In this document: positions 27,038-37,285 of the stretch, in pieces
Layout of the letters: each line of letters begins with the position of its first letter
Numbering within the stretch: the stretch's first letter is position 1
Source: DASSUW01 sp035717845
GTDB taxonomy: Bacteria; Actinomycetota; Thermoleophilia; Solirubrobacterales; Solirubrobacteraceae
DNA: 64,000 bases
NCBI GenBank assembly: GCA_035717845.1
Contig: DASTIC010000043.1
Span: 1 to 64,000 of the forward strand
Reading direction: 5' to 3'
Translations under genes and position numbers: made by a program
The notes under the pieces: generated by a model
What the model was told of the DNA's origin: nothing
The model's database searches: none
Seen by the model: the letters and a program-made list of their open reading frames with translations, nothing else

Positions 27038-27619
27038 CTAGCGCCGCGGGCGTTCTCGCGTGCGCTCAGGCTCGGGCTCGCCGTCGGCGCGGGCCACCTC
27101 GGCGGCCACCGTCGGCTGGTCGGTGGTCGACGACCGCCGGCGGGCCCGGCGCGTCGACGGCGGCGGCGGGGTCGTCCGGACCTCGGCCTCGCAGTACGGG
27201 CACAGCTGCCACGAGGGGTCGACCGGCTTGCCGCACGAGTAGCAGCGCTCCTTGAGCTTGCGGGCGCAGCTCGGGCAGCGCAGGTAGTCCGACTTGACCT
27301 CGTAGTCGCAGTGCGGGCACAGCTGGTAGTCCAGGTTCGCCAGCCGCGCTTCCGCCGCGGTCATCTCCAGCTCGCGCAGCCGCACGTCGTCCACGAACTC
27401 CGGCGGGCGGACGATCACGTAGACGATCGTGCCCACGAACGGGAACAGGGACGCGGCCGTCGCGCACGCCACGAGCATCGGATCCTCGATCCGGCGCCGG
27501 GCGTCCGCGAACGTCCAGAAGATGAGCGCGAAGTAGACGACGACGAGCACGAGGAGGAGCACGTTGACGGCCGTGTTCAGGCTGTCGTTCGTGATCCCGA
27601 AGATGCCGAGGAGGATCAT
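27038..27619 (-). CDS. membrane-anchored double zinc-ribbon protein
   Basis: A 193-residue protein. Residues 15-40 form one membrane helix and 48-70 a second hydrophobic segment. The cytoplasmic part carries two zinc-ribbon units, CPHCDYE...CPSC and CYSCGKP...CPYC (about 101-166). A Pro/Arg-rich tail follows. Proteins of this layout occur in Thermoleophilia-like genomes next to folC and ndk, with no known function. It could mediate protein-protein contact or sense metal or redox state. It starts at ATG 27619, 25 bases beyond the small membrane gene. Confidence 0.75.
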   Translation of the reverse strand: MILLGIFGITNDSLNTAVNVLLLVLVVVYFALIFWTFADARRRIEDPMLVACATAASLFPFVGTIVYVIVRPPEFVDDVRLRELEMTAAEARLANLDYQLCPHCDYEVKSDYLRCPSCARKLKERCYSCGKPVDPSWQLCPYCEAEVRTTPPPPSTRRARRRSSTTDQPTVAAEVARADGEPEPERTRERPRR

Positions 27620-27644
27620 GGGCTCCGTAGCTTAGGGGGAGGGG

Positions 27645-27761
27645 TTACAGGAACGCCCGACCGAACGCGTACCCGATCGCGAAGAAGATCAAGATCACGA
27701 GTGCGACGACCACCGCCACGAGGGCGACCATGGCCAGCACGCTCGGGCCGCGCTCGTTCAC
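27645..27761 (-). CDS. 38-residue single-pass membrane protein coupled to folC
   Basis: The GTG at 27761 overlaps the folC stop codon in a GTGA four-base junction, typical of coupled genes. The product begins NERGPSVLAM after the initiator. One hydrophobic helix spans residues 9-37 (VALVAVVVALVILIFFAIGY) and it ends GRAFL. Nothing is known of its role; it may partner the neighbouring membrane zinc-ribbon protein. Support comes from the coupling and the helix, not from homology. Confidence 0.6.
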   Translation of the reverse strand: MNERGPSVLAMVALVAVVVALVILIFFAIGYAFGRAFL

Positions 27762-28990
27762 AGCGCCGACGCCCTCCGGCGCCCCGGCTCGGCGACCAGG
27801 TCGGCCACGAGGTAGATCGAGCCGGTGGCCAGCACGGCGCCCTCCGGCCCCGCCAGCTCCTGCGCCCGCCTGACCGCCGCCCGCGGCTCGGCGGCGATCT
27901 CCGACGCCCCGCCGCCCACCTGCGCCCACAGCGAGGCGAGGGTCGCCGGCGACAGCGCGCGCGGGTTGGTGGAGCTGGTGAACACGGCTCCCGACGTCTT
28001 CCCGGCCAGCGCACGGAGCATTCCAGCCGCGTCCTTGTCATCGAGGATTGACATGACGACGACCGGCCGCCGGCCGGCGGTGGCCTCCGGGAGCGCGGCG
28101 GCGAGTGCCTCGACGCCCGACGGGTTGTGGGCGCCGTCGTAGATCGTGAGCGGGCGGCCTGAGACGACCTGCATGCGTCCGGGGATCGTCACGCGCGCGG
28201 CGACCTCCGCGACGCGCGTCGGGTCGAGCTCGCCCAGGTGCGCGCGAGCCGCCGCGATCGCGATCGCGAAGTTCGCCCGCTGATAGCCCGTGGGCCCCAC
28301 CGCCGGGCCGGCGTCGAGCCGCTCCGGCCGGACGATCCGCGCGCCGGTCTGGAGCGCCAGCGCCTCGACCTCCTCCGGCACCGGCCCCAGCACCAGCGTC
28401 GCCTCCGGCCGCACGACCGCGAGCTTCTCGCGCGCGATGTCGGTCACCGTCGGCCCGAGCCAGCGTGTGTGCTCGAGCCCGACGTTGGTGAGCACGACGA
28501 CCCCCGCGCCGAGCACGTTCGTCGCGTCATGGCGCCCACCGAGGCCGGCCTCGACGACCGCGACGTCGACCTCGCGCCGCGCCAGCTCGTCCAGCGCGGA
28601 TGCGGTCACCAGCTCGAACTGCGTCACGCGATCGCCGGGCTCGAGCGTGCGGTCGACCTTGGCGGCGGCCGCCGCGGCGCGCTGCACGGCGGCGCCGAAG
28701 GCGTCCGGGGCGAGATCCTCGTCGGCGATCCGGATCCGCTCGGCGAAGCTCGTCAGGTGCGGCGAGAGGAAGGCGCCGGTGCGCAGCCCGTGCGCCTCGA
28801 GCAGCGCGGCGGCCATGCGCACCGTCGACGACTTGCCGTTCGTACCCACGACGTGAATCGCCGGGTAGCGCTCCTGCGGGCTCCCGAGCACGGTCAGCAA
28901 CCGCCGCATGCGGTCGAGCCCGAACCGCATGCCGAACAGCTCGAGCGAGAGCAGATGCGCCTCGGCGTCCTCGAGGCGCCACGCAGTCAC
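27758..28990 (-). CDS. folC: folylpolyglutamate synthase / dihydrofolate synthase
   Basis: A 410-residue Mur-ligase-fold enzyme adding glutamate to folates. The ATP loop is GTNGKSST (about 48-55), followed by FLSPHLTSFAERI, the VVEAGLGGRHDATNV metal and substrate motif, and the C-terminal domain with IYDGAHNPSGVEAL. The GTG start at 28990 overlaps the valS stop by four bases, in the classical valS-folC order. Its own stop overlaps the next small membrane gene. Confidence 0.95.
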   Translation of the reverse strand: MTAWRLEDAEAHLLSLELFGMRFGLDRMRRLLTVLGSPQERYPAIHVVGTNGKSSTVRMAAALLEAHGLRTGAFLSPHLTSFAERIRIADEDLAPDAFGAAVQRAAAAAAKVDRTLEPGDRVTQFELVTASALDELARREVDVAVVEAGLGGRHDATNVLGAGVVVLTNVGLEHTRWLGPTVTDIAREKLAVVRPEATLVLGPVPEEVEALALQTGARIVRPERLDAGPAVGPTGYQRANFAIAIAAARAHLGELDPTRVAEVAARVTIPGRMQVVSGRPLTIYDGAHNPSGVEALAAALPEATAGRRPVVVMSILDDKDAAGMLRALAGKTSGAVFTSSTNPRALSPATLASLWAQVGGGASEIAAEPRAAVRRAQELAGPEGAVLATGSIYLVADLVAEPGRRRASAL

Positions 28991-31629
28991 AGTTCCTCCA
29001 GCTCCTCGCGCAGGCGCTCCAACTTCGCGCGCTCGGCGTCGACCACCGCGGCGGGCGCCTTGGCCACGAAGCCCTGGTTGGCGAGCTTGCCCTCCGCTCG
29101 CGCGATCTCCCGCTCCAGCTCGGCGCGGCGGGCCGCGGCGCGGCGCGCGGCCGCCTCGTGGTCGACGATCTCGGAGGCGAGCATCGCGACGCTGCCGCCG
29201 GGCACCCCGACGCTGTCCACCGGCTCGCCGCCGTTCACCGACCACTCGACGCGGGCCAGCCGCGCGACGTGGGCTGCGGTGCTGTCGTAGCCCGCGGCCT
29301 CGAGGCGGGCGGGGACCACCCTGCCGGCGGGGGCGCCGACCCGGTCGCGCCAGCCGCGCAGCTCCTGGGTGGCGGCGATCGCCCGCCGCACGTCCGCCTC
29401 CGCCTCCTCGTCGCGCAGCGCGCCGTCGGGCTCGGACCAGCGGCGGGCCATCAGCAGGCCCTCGGCGCCGGGCACGTGCGACCAGATCTCCTCGGTCACG
29501 AACGGGATGATCGGGTGGGCGAGGGTGAGCGTCTCGGCGAGAACGTGGAGCGCGACCCGGGTAACGTCGGGCGGAGATCCGAGCTCGCGAGGATCGGCGC
29601 CCGAAACCTGGTCTCTGTCGGCGTACAGGCGGGGCTTGATCAGCTCGAGGTACCAGTCGGCGAGCTCGCTGTAGACGAAATCGTAGAGGCCGAGCGCGGC
29701 GTGGTGGAAGTCGAAGGCGTCGATCGCGTGCGCCATGTCGGCCTTCACGGCCTGGAGGCGGGAGAGGATCCAGCGGTCCTCGACCGCCCGTGGCGCCGGT
29801 TGGGACGCGGAGAGCGCGACGCCCTCGGGCACCTGGAGCAGCACGAGCCGCGCCGCGTTCCAGAGCTTGTTGGCGAGCTGGCGGCCCTGGGCGATCCGCT
29901 CCTCGTTGAAGCGCACGTCCTGCGTCGAGGACATCGCGAGCAGGCCGAAGCGCACGGCGTCGGCGCCGTAAGCGGGGAACTCGCCGCCCTCCCGGAAGAC
30001 CGGCGGCCGCGGGCCGCCCGCGATCAGGTCGAGCGGGTCGATGCCGGTGCCGAGCGACTTCGACATCCGCCGCTTGTCCGGCGCCTGGATGATCGAGTGC
30101 ACGTACACGCGATCGAACGGGACGTCGCCGGCGAACTCGACCCCGAACATGATCATGCGCGCCACCCAGAGGAAGAGGATGTCGCGCGCGGTCAGCAGCA
30201 CGTCGGTCGGGTACCAGGCGCGCAGGTCCGGCGTGTCGTCGGGCCACCCGAGCGTGGCGAACGGCCACAGGCCGGAGGAGAACCACGTGTCGAGCACGTC
30301 GGGATCCTGCGTCCAGCCCTCGCCCTGGGGCGGCTCGAGCCCCACGTAGGTCTCCTCGCCGCGGTACCAGACGGGGATCTGGTGGCCCCACCAGAGCTGG
30401 CGCGAGATGCACCAGGGGCGGATGTTCTCCATCCACTCGAAGTACCGGTTCTGCTGGCCCTCGGGGTGGATCCGCACGCGCCCGTCGCGCACGACGTCGA
30501 TGGCCGGGCGGGCCAGCTCGTCCATGGCCATGAACCACTGGAGCGAGATCAGCGGCTCGATGCGTTCCCCCGACCGGACCGAGAACGGCACGTCGTGCTC
30601 GTACTGCTCGGTCCGCAGGATCCGCCCCTCCTCACGCAGCCGGTCGATGACCGCCGTGTGGGCCTCGGCGACCGGCATCCCGGCGAAGTCGCCCGCCGCC
30701 TCGGTCATGCGGCCGTCCTCGCCGATGACGGTGATCTCCTCGAGACCGTGGGCCCGCCCGATCTCGAAGTCGTTCGGGTCGTGCGCGGGCGTGAGCTTCA
30801 GCGCGCCGGTGCCGAACTCCGGCTTGACGTAGGGGTCGGCGATGATCGGCAGCCGGCGGCCGACGAGCGGCAGCAGCGCGGTCTCCCCGATCAGCCGCGT
30901 GTAGCGGTCGTCCTCGGGGTGCACGGCGATCGCGGTGTCGGCGAGCATCGTCTCCGGCCGCACGGTCGCGATCGTCACCGACCCGTGGCCGCTGGCCAGC
31001 GGGTAGTCGACGTAGTAGAGGGTGTCGGTGACGCGGCGATCCTCGACCTCGAGGTCTGAGATCGCCGAGCCGGTGCCCGGGTCCCAGTTGACGAGGTAGT
31101 TGTCGCGGTAGATCAGGCCCCGCTCGTAGAGGGCGACGAAGACCTGGAGCACCGCGCGCGCGTAGCCCTCGTCGAGCGTGAAGCGCTCGTGGTCGTAGTC
31201 GGCGGAGGCGCCCAGCCGCTTGTACTGCTGGATGATCTGGCCGCCGTACTCCTCGCGGAAGCGCCACACGCGCTCGAGGAACGCGTCGCGCCCGAGCTCC
31301 TCGCGGCTCGTGCCCTCGCTGCGCAGGAGTCGCTCGACCTGCGTCTGGGTGCCGATGCCCGCATGGTCGGTGCCGAGGATCCAGCGCGCCCGCTGGCCGC
31401 GCATGCGCGCGAGGCGGATCAGCGCGTCCTGGATCGAGCCGTTGAGGGCGTGGCCCATGTGCAGCGCGCCGGTCACGTTCGGCGGCGGGATCGCGATCGA
31501 GAAGTTCTCCTCGGCGGTCCCATCAGGCTCCGGGTGGAAGAGCCCGGAAGCCTCCCAGCGGGCGAACACCCGCGGCTCCGTCTCGGCGGGGTCGTAGCGG
31601 GTGCGGCGCTCGAGATCGTGGTCGGCCAT
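28987..31629 (-). CDS. valS: valyl-tRNA synthetase
   Basis: An 880-residue class I synthetase. The HIGH signature is PPPNVTGALHMGHALN (about 50-65), the editing domain holds TVRPETMLADTAIAVHPED in family form, and the KMSKS motif is RRMSKSLG. A C-terminal coiled-coil arm (about 815-880, rich in Arg/Glu/Ala) is typical of ValRS. ATG 31629 (MADHDLERR) is chosen over an extension through the promoter region. It is first in the long minus-strand group and divergent from the XRE gene. Confidence 0.97.
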   Translation of the reverse strand: MADHDLERRTRYDPAETEPRVFARWEASGLFHPEPDGTAEENFSIAIPPPNVTGALHMGHALNGSIQDALIRLARMRGQRARWILGTDHAGIGTQTQVERLLRSEGTSREELGRDAFLERVWRFREEYGGQIIQQYKRLGASADYDHERFTLDEGYARAVLQVFVALYERGLIYRDNYLVNWDPGTGSAISDLEVEDRRVTDTLYYVDYPLASGHGSVTIATVRPETMLADTAIAVHPEDDRYTRLIGETALLPLVGRRLPIIADPYVKPEFGTGALKLTPAHDPNDFEIGRAHGLEEITVIGEDGRMTEAAGDFAGMPVAEAHTAVIDRLREEGRILRTEQYEHDVPFSVRSGERIEPLISLQWFMAMDELARPAIDVVRDGRVRIHPEGQQNRYFEWMENIRPWCISRQLWWGHQIPVWYRGEETYVGLEPPQGEGWTQDPDVLDTWFSSGLWPFATLGWPDDTPDLRAWYPTDVLLTARDILFLWVARMIMFGVEFAGDVPFDRVYVHSIIQAPDKRRMSKSLGTGIDPLDLIAGGPRPPVFREGGEFPAYGADAVRFGLLAMSSTQDVRFNEERIAQGRQLANKLWNAARLVLLQVPEGVALSASQPAPRAVEDRWILSRLQAVKADMAHAIDAFDFHHAALGLYDFVYSELADWYLELIKPRLYADRDQVSGADPRELGSPPDVTRVALHVLAETLTLAHPIIPFVTEEIWSHVPGAEGLLMARRWSEPDGALRDEEAEADVRRAIAATQELRGWRDRVGAPAGRVVPARLEAAGYDSTAAHVARLARVEWSVNGGEPVDSVGVPGGSVAMLASEIVDHEAAARRAAARRAELEREIARAEGKLANQGFVAKAPAAVVDAERAKLERLREELEEL

Positions 31630-31640
31630 CGGGTCGGCGC

Positions 31641-31681
31641 AGTTTAGATGCGCGCCATTCATCTGTTGTGGATGATATAAG
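31641..31681. promoter_or_regulatory. divergent promoter region, valS / XRE operon, with inverted repeat
   Basis: This 61-bp gap is notably AT-rich for the window. On the plus strand TATAAG (31676-31681) is a good -10 only 7-10 bases before the start, implying a leaderless or near-leaderless mRNA. On the minus strand TAAACT (complement of 31641-31646) fits valS. TCATC (31659-31663) and GATGA (31671-31675) form an inverted repeat next to the plus -10, a candidate operator for the XRE protein. Confidence 0.4.
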
Positions 31682-31690
31682 GTGTGAGTG

Positions 31691-32029
31691 ATGAGCACTG
31701 GGAGCCTGATCCGTGAGGCGCGGCTCGCCGAGGGCCTGACCCAGGCGGCGCTCGCTCGCCGGCTCGGGATCACCCAGCCCGCCATCGCGCGGCTCGAGGC
31801 GGCCGGCGACGAGGTCACGGTCGCCACGCTCCAGCGCGCGCTGAACGCCATGGGCCGCGCGCTCGTGCTCCAGGCGGTGCAGCGCCCGTCGAGCATCGAC
31901 GAGACGCTGCTGCACAGCACGCTCGCGCTCACGCCGGATCAGCGGCTCAAGCGTTTCAAGCAGTGGTACGACGGCATGCAGTCGATGCGCCATGACATCA
32001 TCGAGTCACGGGCTCAAAGAGCTGCCTGA
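31691..32029 (+). CDS. XRE-family HTH protein, probable antitoxin
   Basis: A 112-residue protein with a Cro/C1-type helix-turn-helix at about residues 5-58 (LIREARLAEGLTQAALARRLGITQ, then PAIARLEAA). The remainder is helical and probably contacts the partner. It starts at ATG 31691, with GTG 31688 as an alternative. The downstream nucleotidyltransferase gene overlaps its end by 38 bases. Small HTH genes overlapping a nucleotidyltransferase gene resemble AbiEi/AbiEii-like or MenA/MenT-like toxin-antitoxin pairs. Self-repression of the promoter is inferred. Confidence 0.8.
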   Translation: MSTGSLIREARLAEGLTQAALARRLGITQPAIARLEAAGDEVTVATLQRALNAMGRALVLQAVQRPSSIDETLLHSTLALTPDQRLKRFKQWYDGMQSMRHDIIESRAQRAA

Positions 32030-32513
32030 CTTCGATCCGGCGGCGCTGCTCGAACGACTCGTGAAGGGCGGCGTGGAGTTCGTCGTCGTGGGCGGCGTCG
32101 CGGCGACGGCACATGGTTCGGCCTCGTTCACGCAGGATCTCGACATTACGTACGCGCCCGACGCGGAGAACGTCGATCGCCTCGGTGAGGTCCTCGTCAG
32201 CCTCGGAGCCCGGCTGCGCGGGGTGACCGACGACGTGCCGTTCATCCCCGACGGTCGCACGTTGCAGCGCACCCGCGTCCTGACGCTCGAGACCCCGCTG
32301 GGGCTGATCAACCTCCTGGCTCAACCCGACGGCGCGCCCGTGTACGGCGAGCTGAGGTCGCGTGCCGAGCGGGACGTGATCGCCGGGGTCGAGGTCGCGT
32401 ACGCGTCGCTCGAGGACCTGATCGCGATGAAGAAGGCCGCCGGACGGCCGAAGGATCTCGTCGCCGTCGAGGAGCTGGAGGCGATCAGGCGGATCCTGCG
32501 CGAACTGTCCTGA
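31992..32513 (+). CDS. nucleotidyltransferase-fold protein, probable toxin of XRE pair
   Basis: A 173-residue protein with the minimal nucleotidyltransferase signature VVVGGVAATAHG (about 31-42) followed by TQDLDITY (Asp49 and Asp51 as metal ligands). A later Lys pair (MKKAAGRPKD, about 146-155) is typical of the AbiEii/DUF6036 group. Toxins of this group transfer nucleotides to tRNA or proteins; the substrate here is unknown. The start lies within the end of the XRE gene in another frame, so the two are co-expressed. Confidence 0.8.
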   Translation: MTSSSHGLKELPDFDPAALLERLVKGGVEFVVVGGVAATAHGSASFTQDLDITYAPDAENVDRLGEVLVSLGARLRGVTDDVPFIPDGRTLQRTRVLTLETPLGLINLLAQPDGAPVYGELRSRAERDVIAGVEVAYASLEDLIAMKKAAGRPKDLVAVEELEAIRRILRELS

Positions 32514-32531
32514 GTTACACTTCGACGCTGA

Positions 32532-33101
32532 ATGTCACAGCGTCACAGCGAAGAGGACGACGGGGTGCTCGATGCGGCGCGTGCGTGCGTCCTCGACGTC
32601 GGCTTCCGGCGGACGACGCTGACCGACGTCGCGCGCCGCGCCGGGGTGAGCCGGATGACGCTCTACCGGCGCTATCCCGACCTCGAGGGCGTGTTCGCGG
32701 CGCTGATGACGCGCGAGTTCGGGCGGTTGGTGGCGCGGGCCGGGGCGGTCGCCGAGCGGGCGACGGCGCGGGCGCGGGTGGTGGCGATGGTCGTCCACGG
32801 TTCCCGGTCGCTGGCCGAGGACCCGCTGTTCGTGCGGCTGCTCGACGTCGATCCCGAGCTGCTCCTCCCCTACGTCACCCGCCGGCTCGGCGGGGTGCAG
32901 CGGATCGCGATCGCCGCGGGGGCGGCGGTCCTGGCGGGCGCCGACGGGTCGGTGCGCGACGACGCGCCGCCCGAGGTCCTGTCCGCCGGCGTCGAGCTCA
33001 TCGCCCGCGGGTTCGTGCTCGCCTCCCACGGCGAGCTGCACGCCGGCCTCGACCCCTGGGCCGAGCTCGCCCGGGCCGTCGACGGGTACCTGCGGCCATG
33101 A
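32532..33101 (+). CDS. TetR-family transcriptional regulator
   Basis: A 189-residue regulator. The N-terminal HTH covers about 12-60, with TTLTDVARRAGVSRMTLYRRYPD containing the recognition helix. The C-terminal ligand domain is helical and unassigned. Its stop overlaps the ATG of the glycerol-3-phosphate dehydrogenase gene (ATGA), so it probably regulates that gene and itself. The inducer is unknown. Confidence 0.9.
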   Translation: MSQRHSEEDDGVLDAARACVLDVGFRRTTLTDVARRAGVSRMTLYRRYPDLEGVFAALMTREFGRLVARAGAVAERATARARVVAMVVHGSRSLAEDPLFVRLLDVDPELLLPYVTRRLGGVQRIAIAAGAAVLAGADGSVRDDAPPEVLSAGVELIARGFVLASHGELHAGLDPWAELARAVDGYLRP

Positions 33102-34618
33102 GCGCGTCGCTCAACGCCGCCCGGCGGGCCGCCGACGTCGAGGCGCTGGCCGGTGGCGACGTGGTCGACGTCGCCGTCGTCGGCGGCGGGATCACCGGCG
33201 TGGGCGTGGCGCTCGACGCCGCGAGCCGGGGGCTGTCGGTCGCGCTGCTCGAGCGGCGCGACCTCGCGCACGGCACGAGCCGCTGGAGCTCGAAGCTCGT
33301 GCACGGCGGCCTGCGCTACCTCGCGCACGGCGACGTCGCCCTGGCGTGGGAGTGCGCGGTCGAGCGGGCGGCGCTGATCCGGACGATCGCGCCGCACCTC
33401 GTGCGCCCGCTCGCCTACGTCATCCCGCTCGACGCCGCCGTCGGGCGCGGCACCGCGGCCACCACGCTGGCGGGCCTGTGGGCGGGCGACACGTTGCGCG
33501 GCGCCGCCCGCACGAGCCGGCGTGTGCTGCCGCGGGCGCGGCGGGTGAGCGCGCTCGAGGCCCGCCGCCTGGCTCCCGCGCTGCGCGAGTCGGGCCTCCG
33601 GGGCGCGCTGCTGAGCTGGGACGGGCAGCTCGAGGACGACGCCCGGCTCGTCGTCGCAGTGGCCCGTACGGCGGCCGCCCACGGAGCGCGGGTGGTGACC
33701 TACGCCGAGGTCACGGGCGTGCACGACGACGGCGTCGAAGCGGTCGACACGCTGACCGGCGCCGCCTTCACGGTCCGGGCCCGCCGCGTCGTGCTCGCCG
33801 CGGGCGTGTGGACCGGCGGGCTCACCGGCGCCGTCGCCCTGCGCCCGAGCCGCGGCTCGCACGTGCTCGTCCGCGCCGAGCGGCTGGGGAACCCGCGGGC
33901 CACGGTCAACGTGCCGGTCCCCGGCGAGCGCGGACGCTGGGTGTTCGCGGTCCCGCGCCCCGACGGGCTGGTCGCGATCGGCCTCACCGACGTCCCTGCG
34001 CCCGGGCCGGTCGACGACCCGGAGCCCGACCCGGCCGAGGAGGCGGACCTCCTCGCCCGCGCGTCCGCGGCGCTCGAGGTGCCGCTGACGGCCGCCGACG
34101 TCGCAGGCCGGTATGCGGGCCTGCGCCCGCTGGCGGTCGCGGGCACGGCCGGGGACAGCGGCGGCGCGACCGGGGACCTGTCGCGGCGGCACGTGATCGA
34201 GGCCGACCCCGACACCGGTGCGCTGGTGGTCGTCGGCGGAAAGCTGACGACGTACCGGCGGATGGCGCAGGACGTCGTGGACCGCCTGACCGACCGCCCC
34301 TGCCGGACGCAGCGACTGCCGCTGGTCGGCGCCGCTCCCCGCGCGTCGCTGCGCGCCGTCGCGGCGCCGGACCGGCTCGTGCGGCGCTACGGGACCGAGG
34401 CGCCGGCCGTCGTCGCGCTCGCCGACGGGCGGCCAGCGCTGCTCGAGCCGGTGGCGGAGGGCGTGCCGGCGTGCGGCGCCGAGCTGCTGTGGGCGGTGCG
34501 GCACGAGCTCGCGCTCACGCCGGAGGACCTCGCCGACCGGCGCACCCGTGCCGGCCTCGTGCCCGAGTGGCGCGACGCGGTGCTGGCCGCGGCGGCCCCG
34601 GAGCTCGCCCGCGCGTAG
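33098..34618 (+). CDS. glpD: FAD-dependent glycerol-3-phosphate dehydrogenase
   Basis: A 506-residue flavoprotein. The FAD-binding dinucleotide fold is VVGGGITGVGVALDAASRG (about 26-44), followed by the family motifs RDLAHGTSRWSSKLVHGGLRYL (split by family) and WDGQLEDDARLV. A C-terminal GlpD-C domain is at about 395-500. It oxidises glycerol-3-phosphate to dihydroxyacetone phosphate and passes electrons to quinone at the membrane. It is coupled to the upstream TetR gene by a four-base overlap. No glpK or glpF is nearby. Confidence 0.92.
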   Translation: MSASLNAARRAADVEALAGGDVVDVAVVGGGITGVGVALDAASRGLSVALLERRDLAHGTSRWSSKLVHGGLRYLAHGDVALAWECAVERAALIRTIAPHLVRPLAYVIPLDAAVGRGTAATTLAGLWAGDTLRGAARTSRRVLPRARRVSALEARRLAPALRESGLRGALLSWDGQLEDDARLVVAVARTAAAHGARVVTYAEVTGVHDDGVEAVDTLTGAAFTVRARRVVLAAGVWTGGLTGAVALRPSRGSHVLVRAERLGNPRATVNVPVPGERGRWVFAVPRPDGLVAIGLTDVPAPGPVDDPEPDPAEEADLLARASAALEVPLTAADVAGRYAGLRPLAVAGTAGDSGGATGDLSRRHVIEADPDTGALVVVGGKLTTYRRMAQDVVDRLTDRPCRTQRLPLVGAAPRASLRAVAAPDRLVRRYGTEAPAVVALADGRPALLEPVAEGVPACGAELLWAVRHELALTPEDLADRRTRAGLVPEWRDAVLAAAAPELARA

Positions 34619-34643
34619 CGGCCGGTTCGGCGACCATGGACGC

Positions 34644-35519
34644 ATGACCGCCGACCTCGACGCCGCCACCACGTTCGTCCACACCAACGCCCGCGTCCTC
34701 GAGCGGCACCGGCTCGCCCTGCTGCGGGGCGAGGCCGGCGGGGAGCCCGTGGTCCGGGCTCTGCTCGCCTACCGCAACGACGACGGCGGCTTCGGCCATG
34801 GGCTCGAGCCGGACCTGCGCGCGCCGCAGTCGCAGCCCGCCGGCGTGCAGACCGCGATGGAGCTCCTGCACGAGGCCGGACGCACCGGTGACGACCCGCT
34901 CGTGGCGCCCGCCGCCGACTTCCTCGCCTCCGTCACGCGCGACGACGGCGGGGTGCCGTTCGTGCTCGAGAACGCGATGCCGCACCCGCACGGACCGCCG
35001 TGGCGGGCGGCCGACGCGTCGTCGCTGACCCAGACCGCGGCCAACGCCGCCGCGCTCCACGCGCTCGGCGCCCGCCACGCCTGGCTGGACGGCGCCGACG
35101 CCTTCCTGTGGGAGCGGATCGACGCGCTCGACCTCGGCCGCGCCGAGCCCACTCCCGGCCTCGGCTACGACGTGCGCTTCTCGATCGCGTTCCTCGACGC
35201 CCACCCCGACGAGGCGCGCGCACAGGCGGCGCTCGACACGCTGGCCCCCGGGCTGCGCGCGTCCGGCCTCGTCGCCACCGAGCGCGACGGCGACGTCCAC
35301 GCCCCGCTCGACTTCTCCCCCTGGCCGGACAGCCGCAGCCGCCGGCTGTTCACCACCGACAAGTTGGAAACCGACCTCGACGCGCTCGCATCCGGTCAGG
35401 AGAGTGACGGTGGGTGGCGCTTCCCGTGGCCGGAGTGGAGCGACGGCGCCACGCAGGAATGGCGCGGCGTGGTCACCCTCCACGCGCTACGGGTCCTGCG
35501 CGCCAACGGGCGCCTGTAG
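34644..35519 (+). CDS. terpenoid-cyclase-like (alpha/alpha barrel) protein
   Basis: A 291-residue protein of the squalene-hopene cyclase/prenyltransferase fold. Repeated QW-like turns are visible: NDDGGFGHGLEPDL (about 45-58), RDDGGVPFV and ESDGGWRFPWPEW near 252-264, each followed by helices. It is much shorter than true cyclases and lacks a DXDD motif, so cyclisation is doubtful. The exact role is unknown. It starts 25 bases after glpD on the same strand. Confidence 0.7.
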   Translation: MTADLDAATTFVHTNARVLERHRLALLRGEAGGEPVVRALLAYRNDDGGFGHGLEPDLRAPQSQPAGVQTAMELLHEAGRTGDDPLVAPAADFLASVTRDDGGVPFVLENAMPHPHGPPWRAADASSLTQTAANAAALHALGARHAWLDGADAFLWERIDALDLGRAEPTPGLGYDVRFSIAFLDAHPDEARAQAALDTLAPGLRASGLVATERDGDVHAPLDFSPWPDSRSRRLFTTDKLETDLDALASGQESDGGWRFPWPEWSDGATQEWRGVVTLHALRVLRANGRL

Positions 35520-35563
35520 AAACCTGGCCTTTCCGGCAGTAGTAAGCCGCTGCGCACTACGCG

Positions 35564-36006
35564 ATGTTGCGCGCGATGAACGCCGCCATCGCCCGGCGCG
35601 CCGCGGTCGCGCTCGCCCTCACCGCCATGAGCGCCGCGAGCGCGGCTCCCGCCGCCGCCGCCGCGAAGCCGTGCATGCCGCCCGCCGGGTCGGGCTGGAG
35701 CAGCTGCCTCAGCACCGCCCACGTCCGCCTCGAGGACGGCCGCGTCCGGCTCAAGCGGGCGCGGCCGCGGCTCGTCGTGCGCTACGACACCTGCCCGGCG
35801 ACGCTGCGCCGCCGGACCGTGGCCGTCCGCGCGCGGGGTGGCCGCCTGCTGGACCGCGCGTCGGTGAGCGGGAACTGCCGCGCCGGCGTGGCCCGCTGGG
35901 CGATCACGCTCCGCCCGGAGGAAGCCGACCTCCAGTCAGGCGCGATCGTGCGCTCGCTCTGGACGGGCGTGGCCGACAAGGACCGCGCCCCCCGCGTCAA
36001 GCTCAG

Positions 36007-36010
<4 letters not shown>
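35564..36010 (+). CDS. secreted four-cysteine hypothetical protein
   Basis: A 148-residue protein with a signal peptide (residues 1-35, MNAAIARRAAVALALTAM then an Ala-rich stretch). The mature part is basic and has four cysteines (in KPCMPP, SSCLST, DTCPAT and GNCRAG), enough for two disulfides. ATG 35576 may be the real start. There is no recognised domain. The end overlaps clpX (convergent) by four bases. Confidence 0.6.
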
Positions 36011-37278
<1,268 letters not shown>

Positions 37279-37285
37279 AGCGAGA

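Noticed and set aside
27758..30538. 926-residue fusion ending in FolC
   Set aside because: The upstream half is an off-frame reading of valS; FolC proper starts at GTG 28990.
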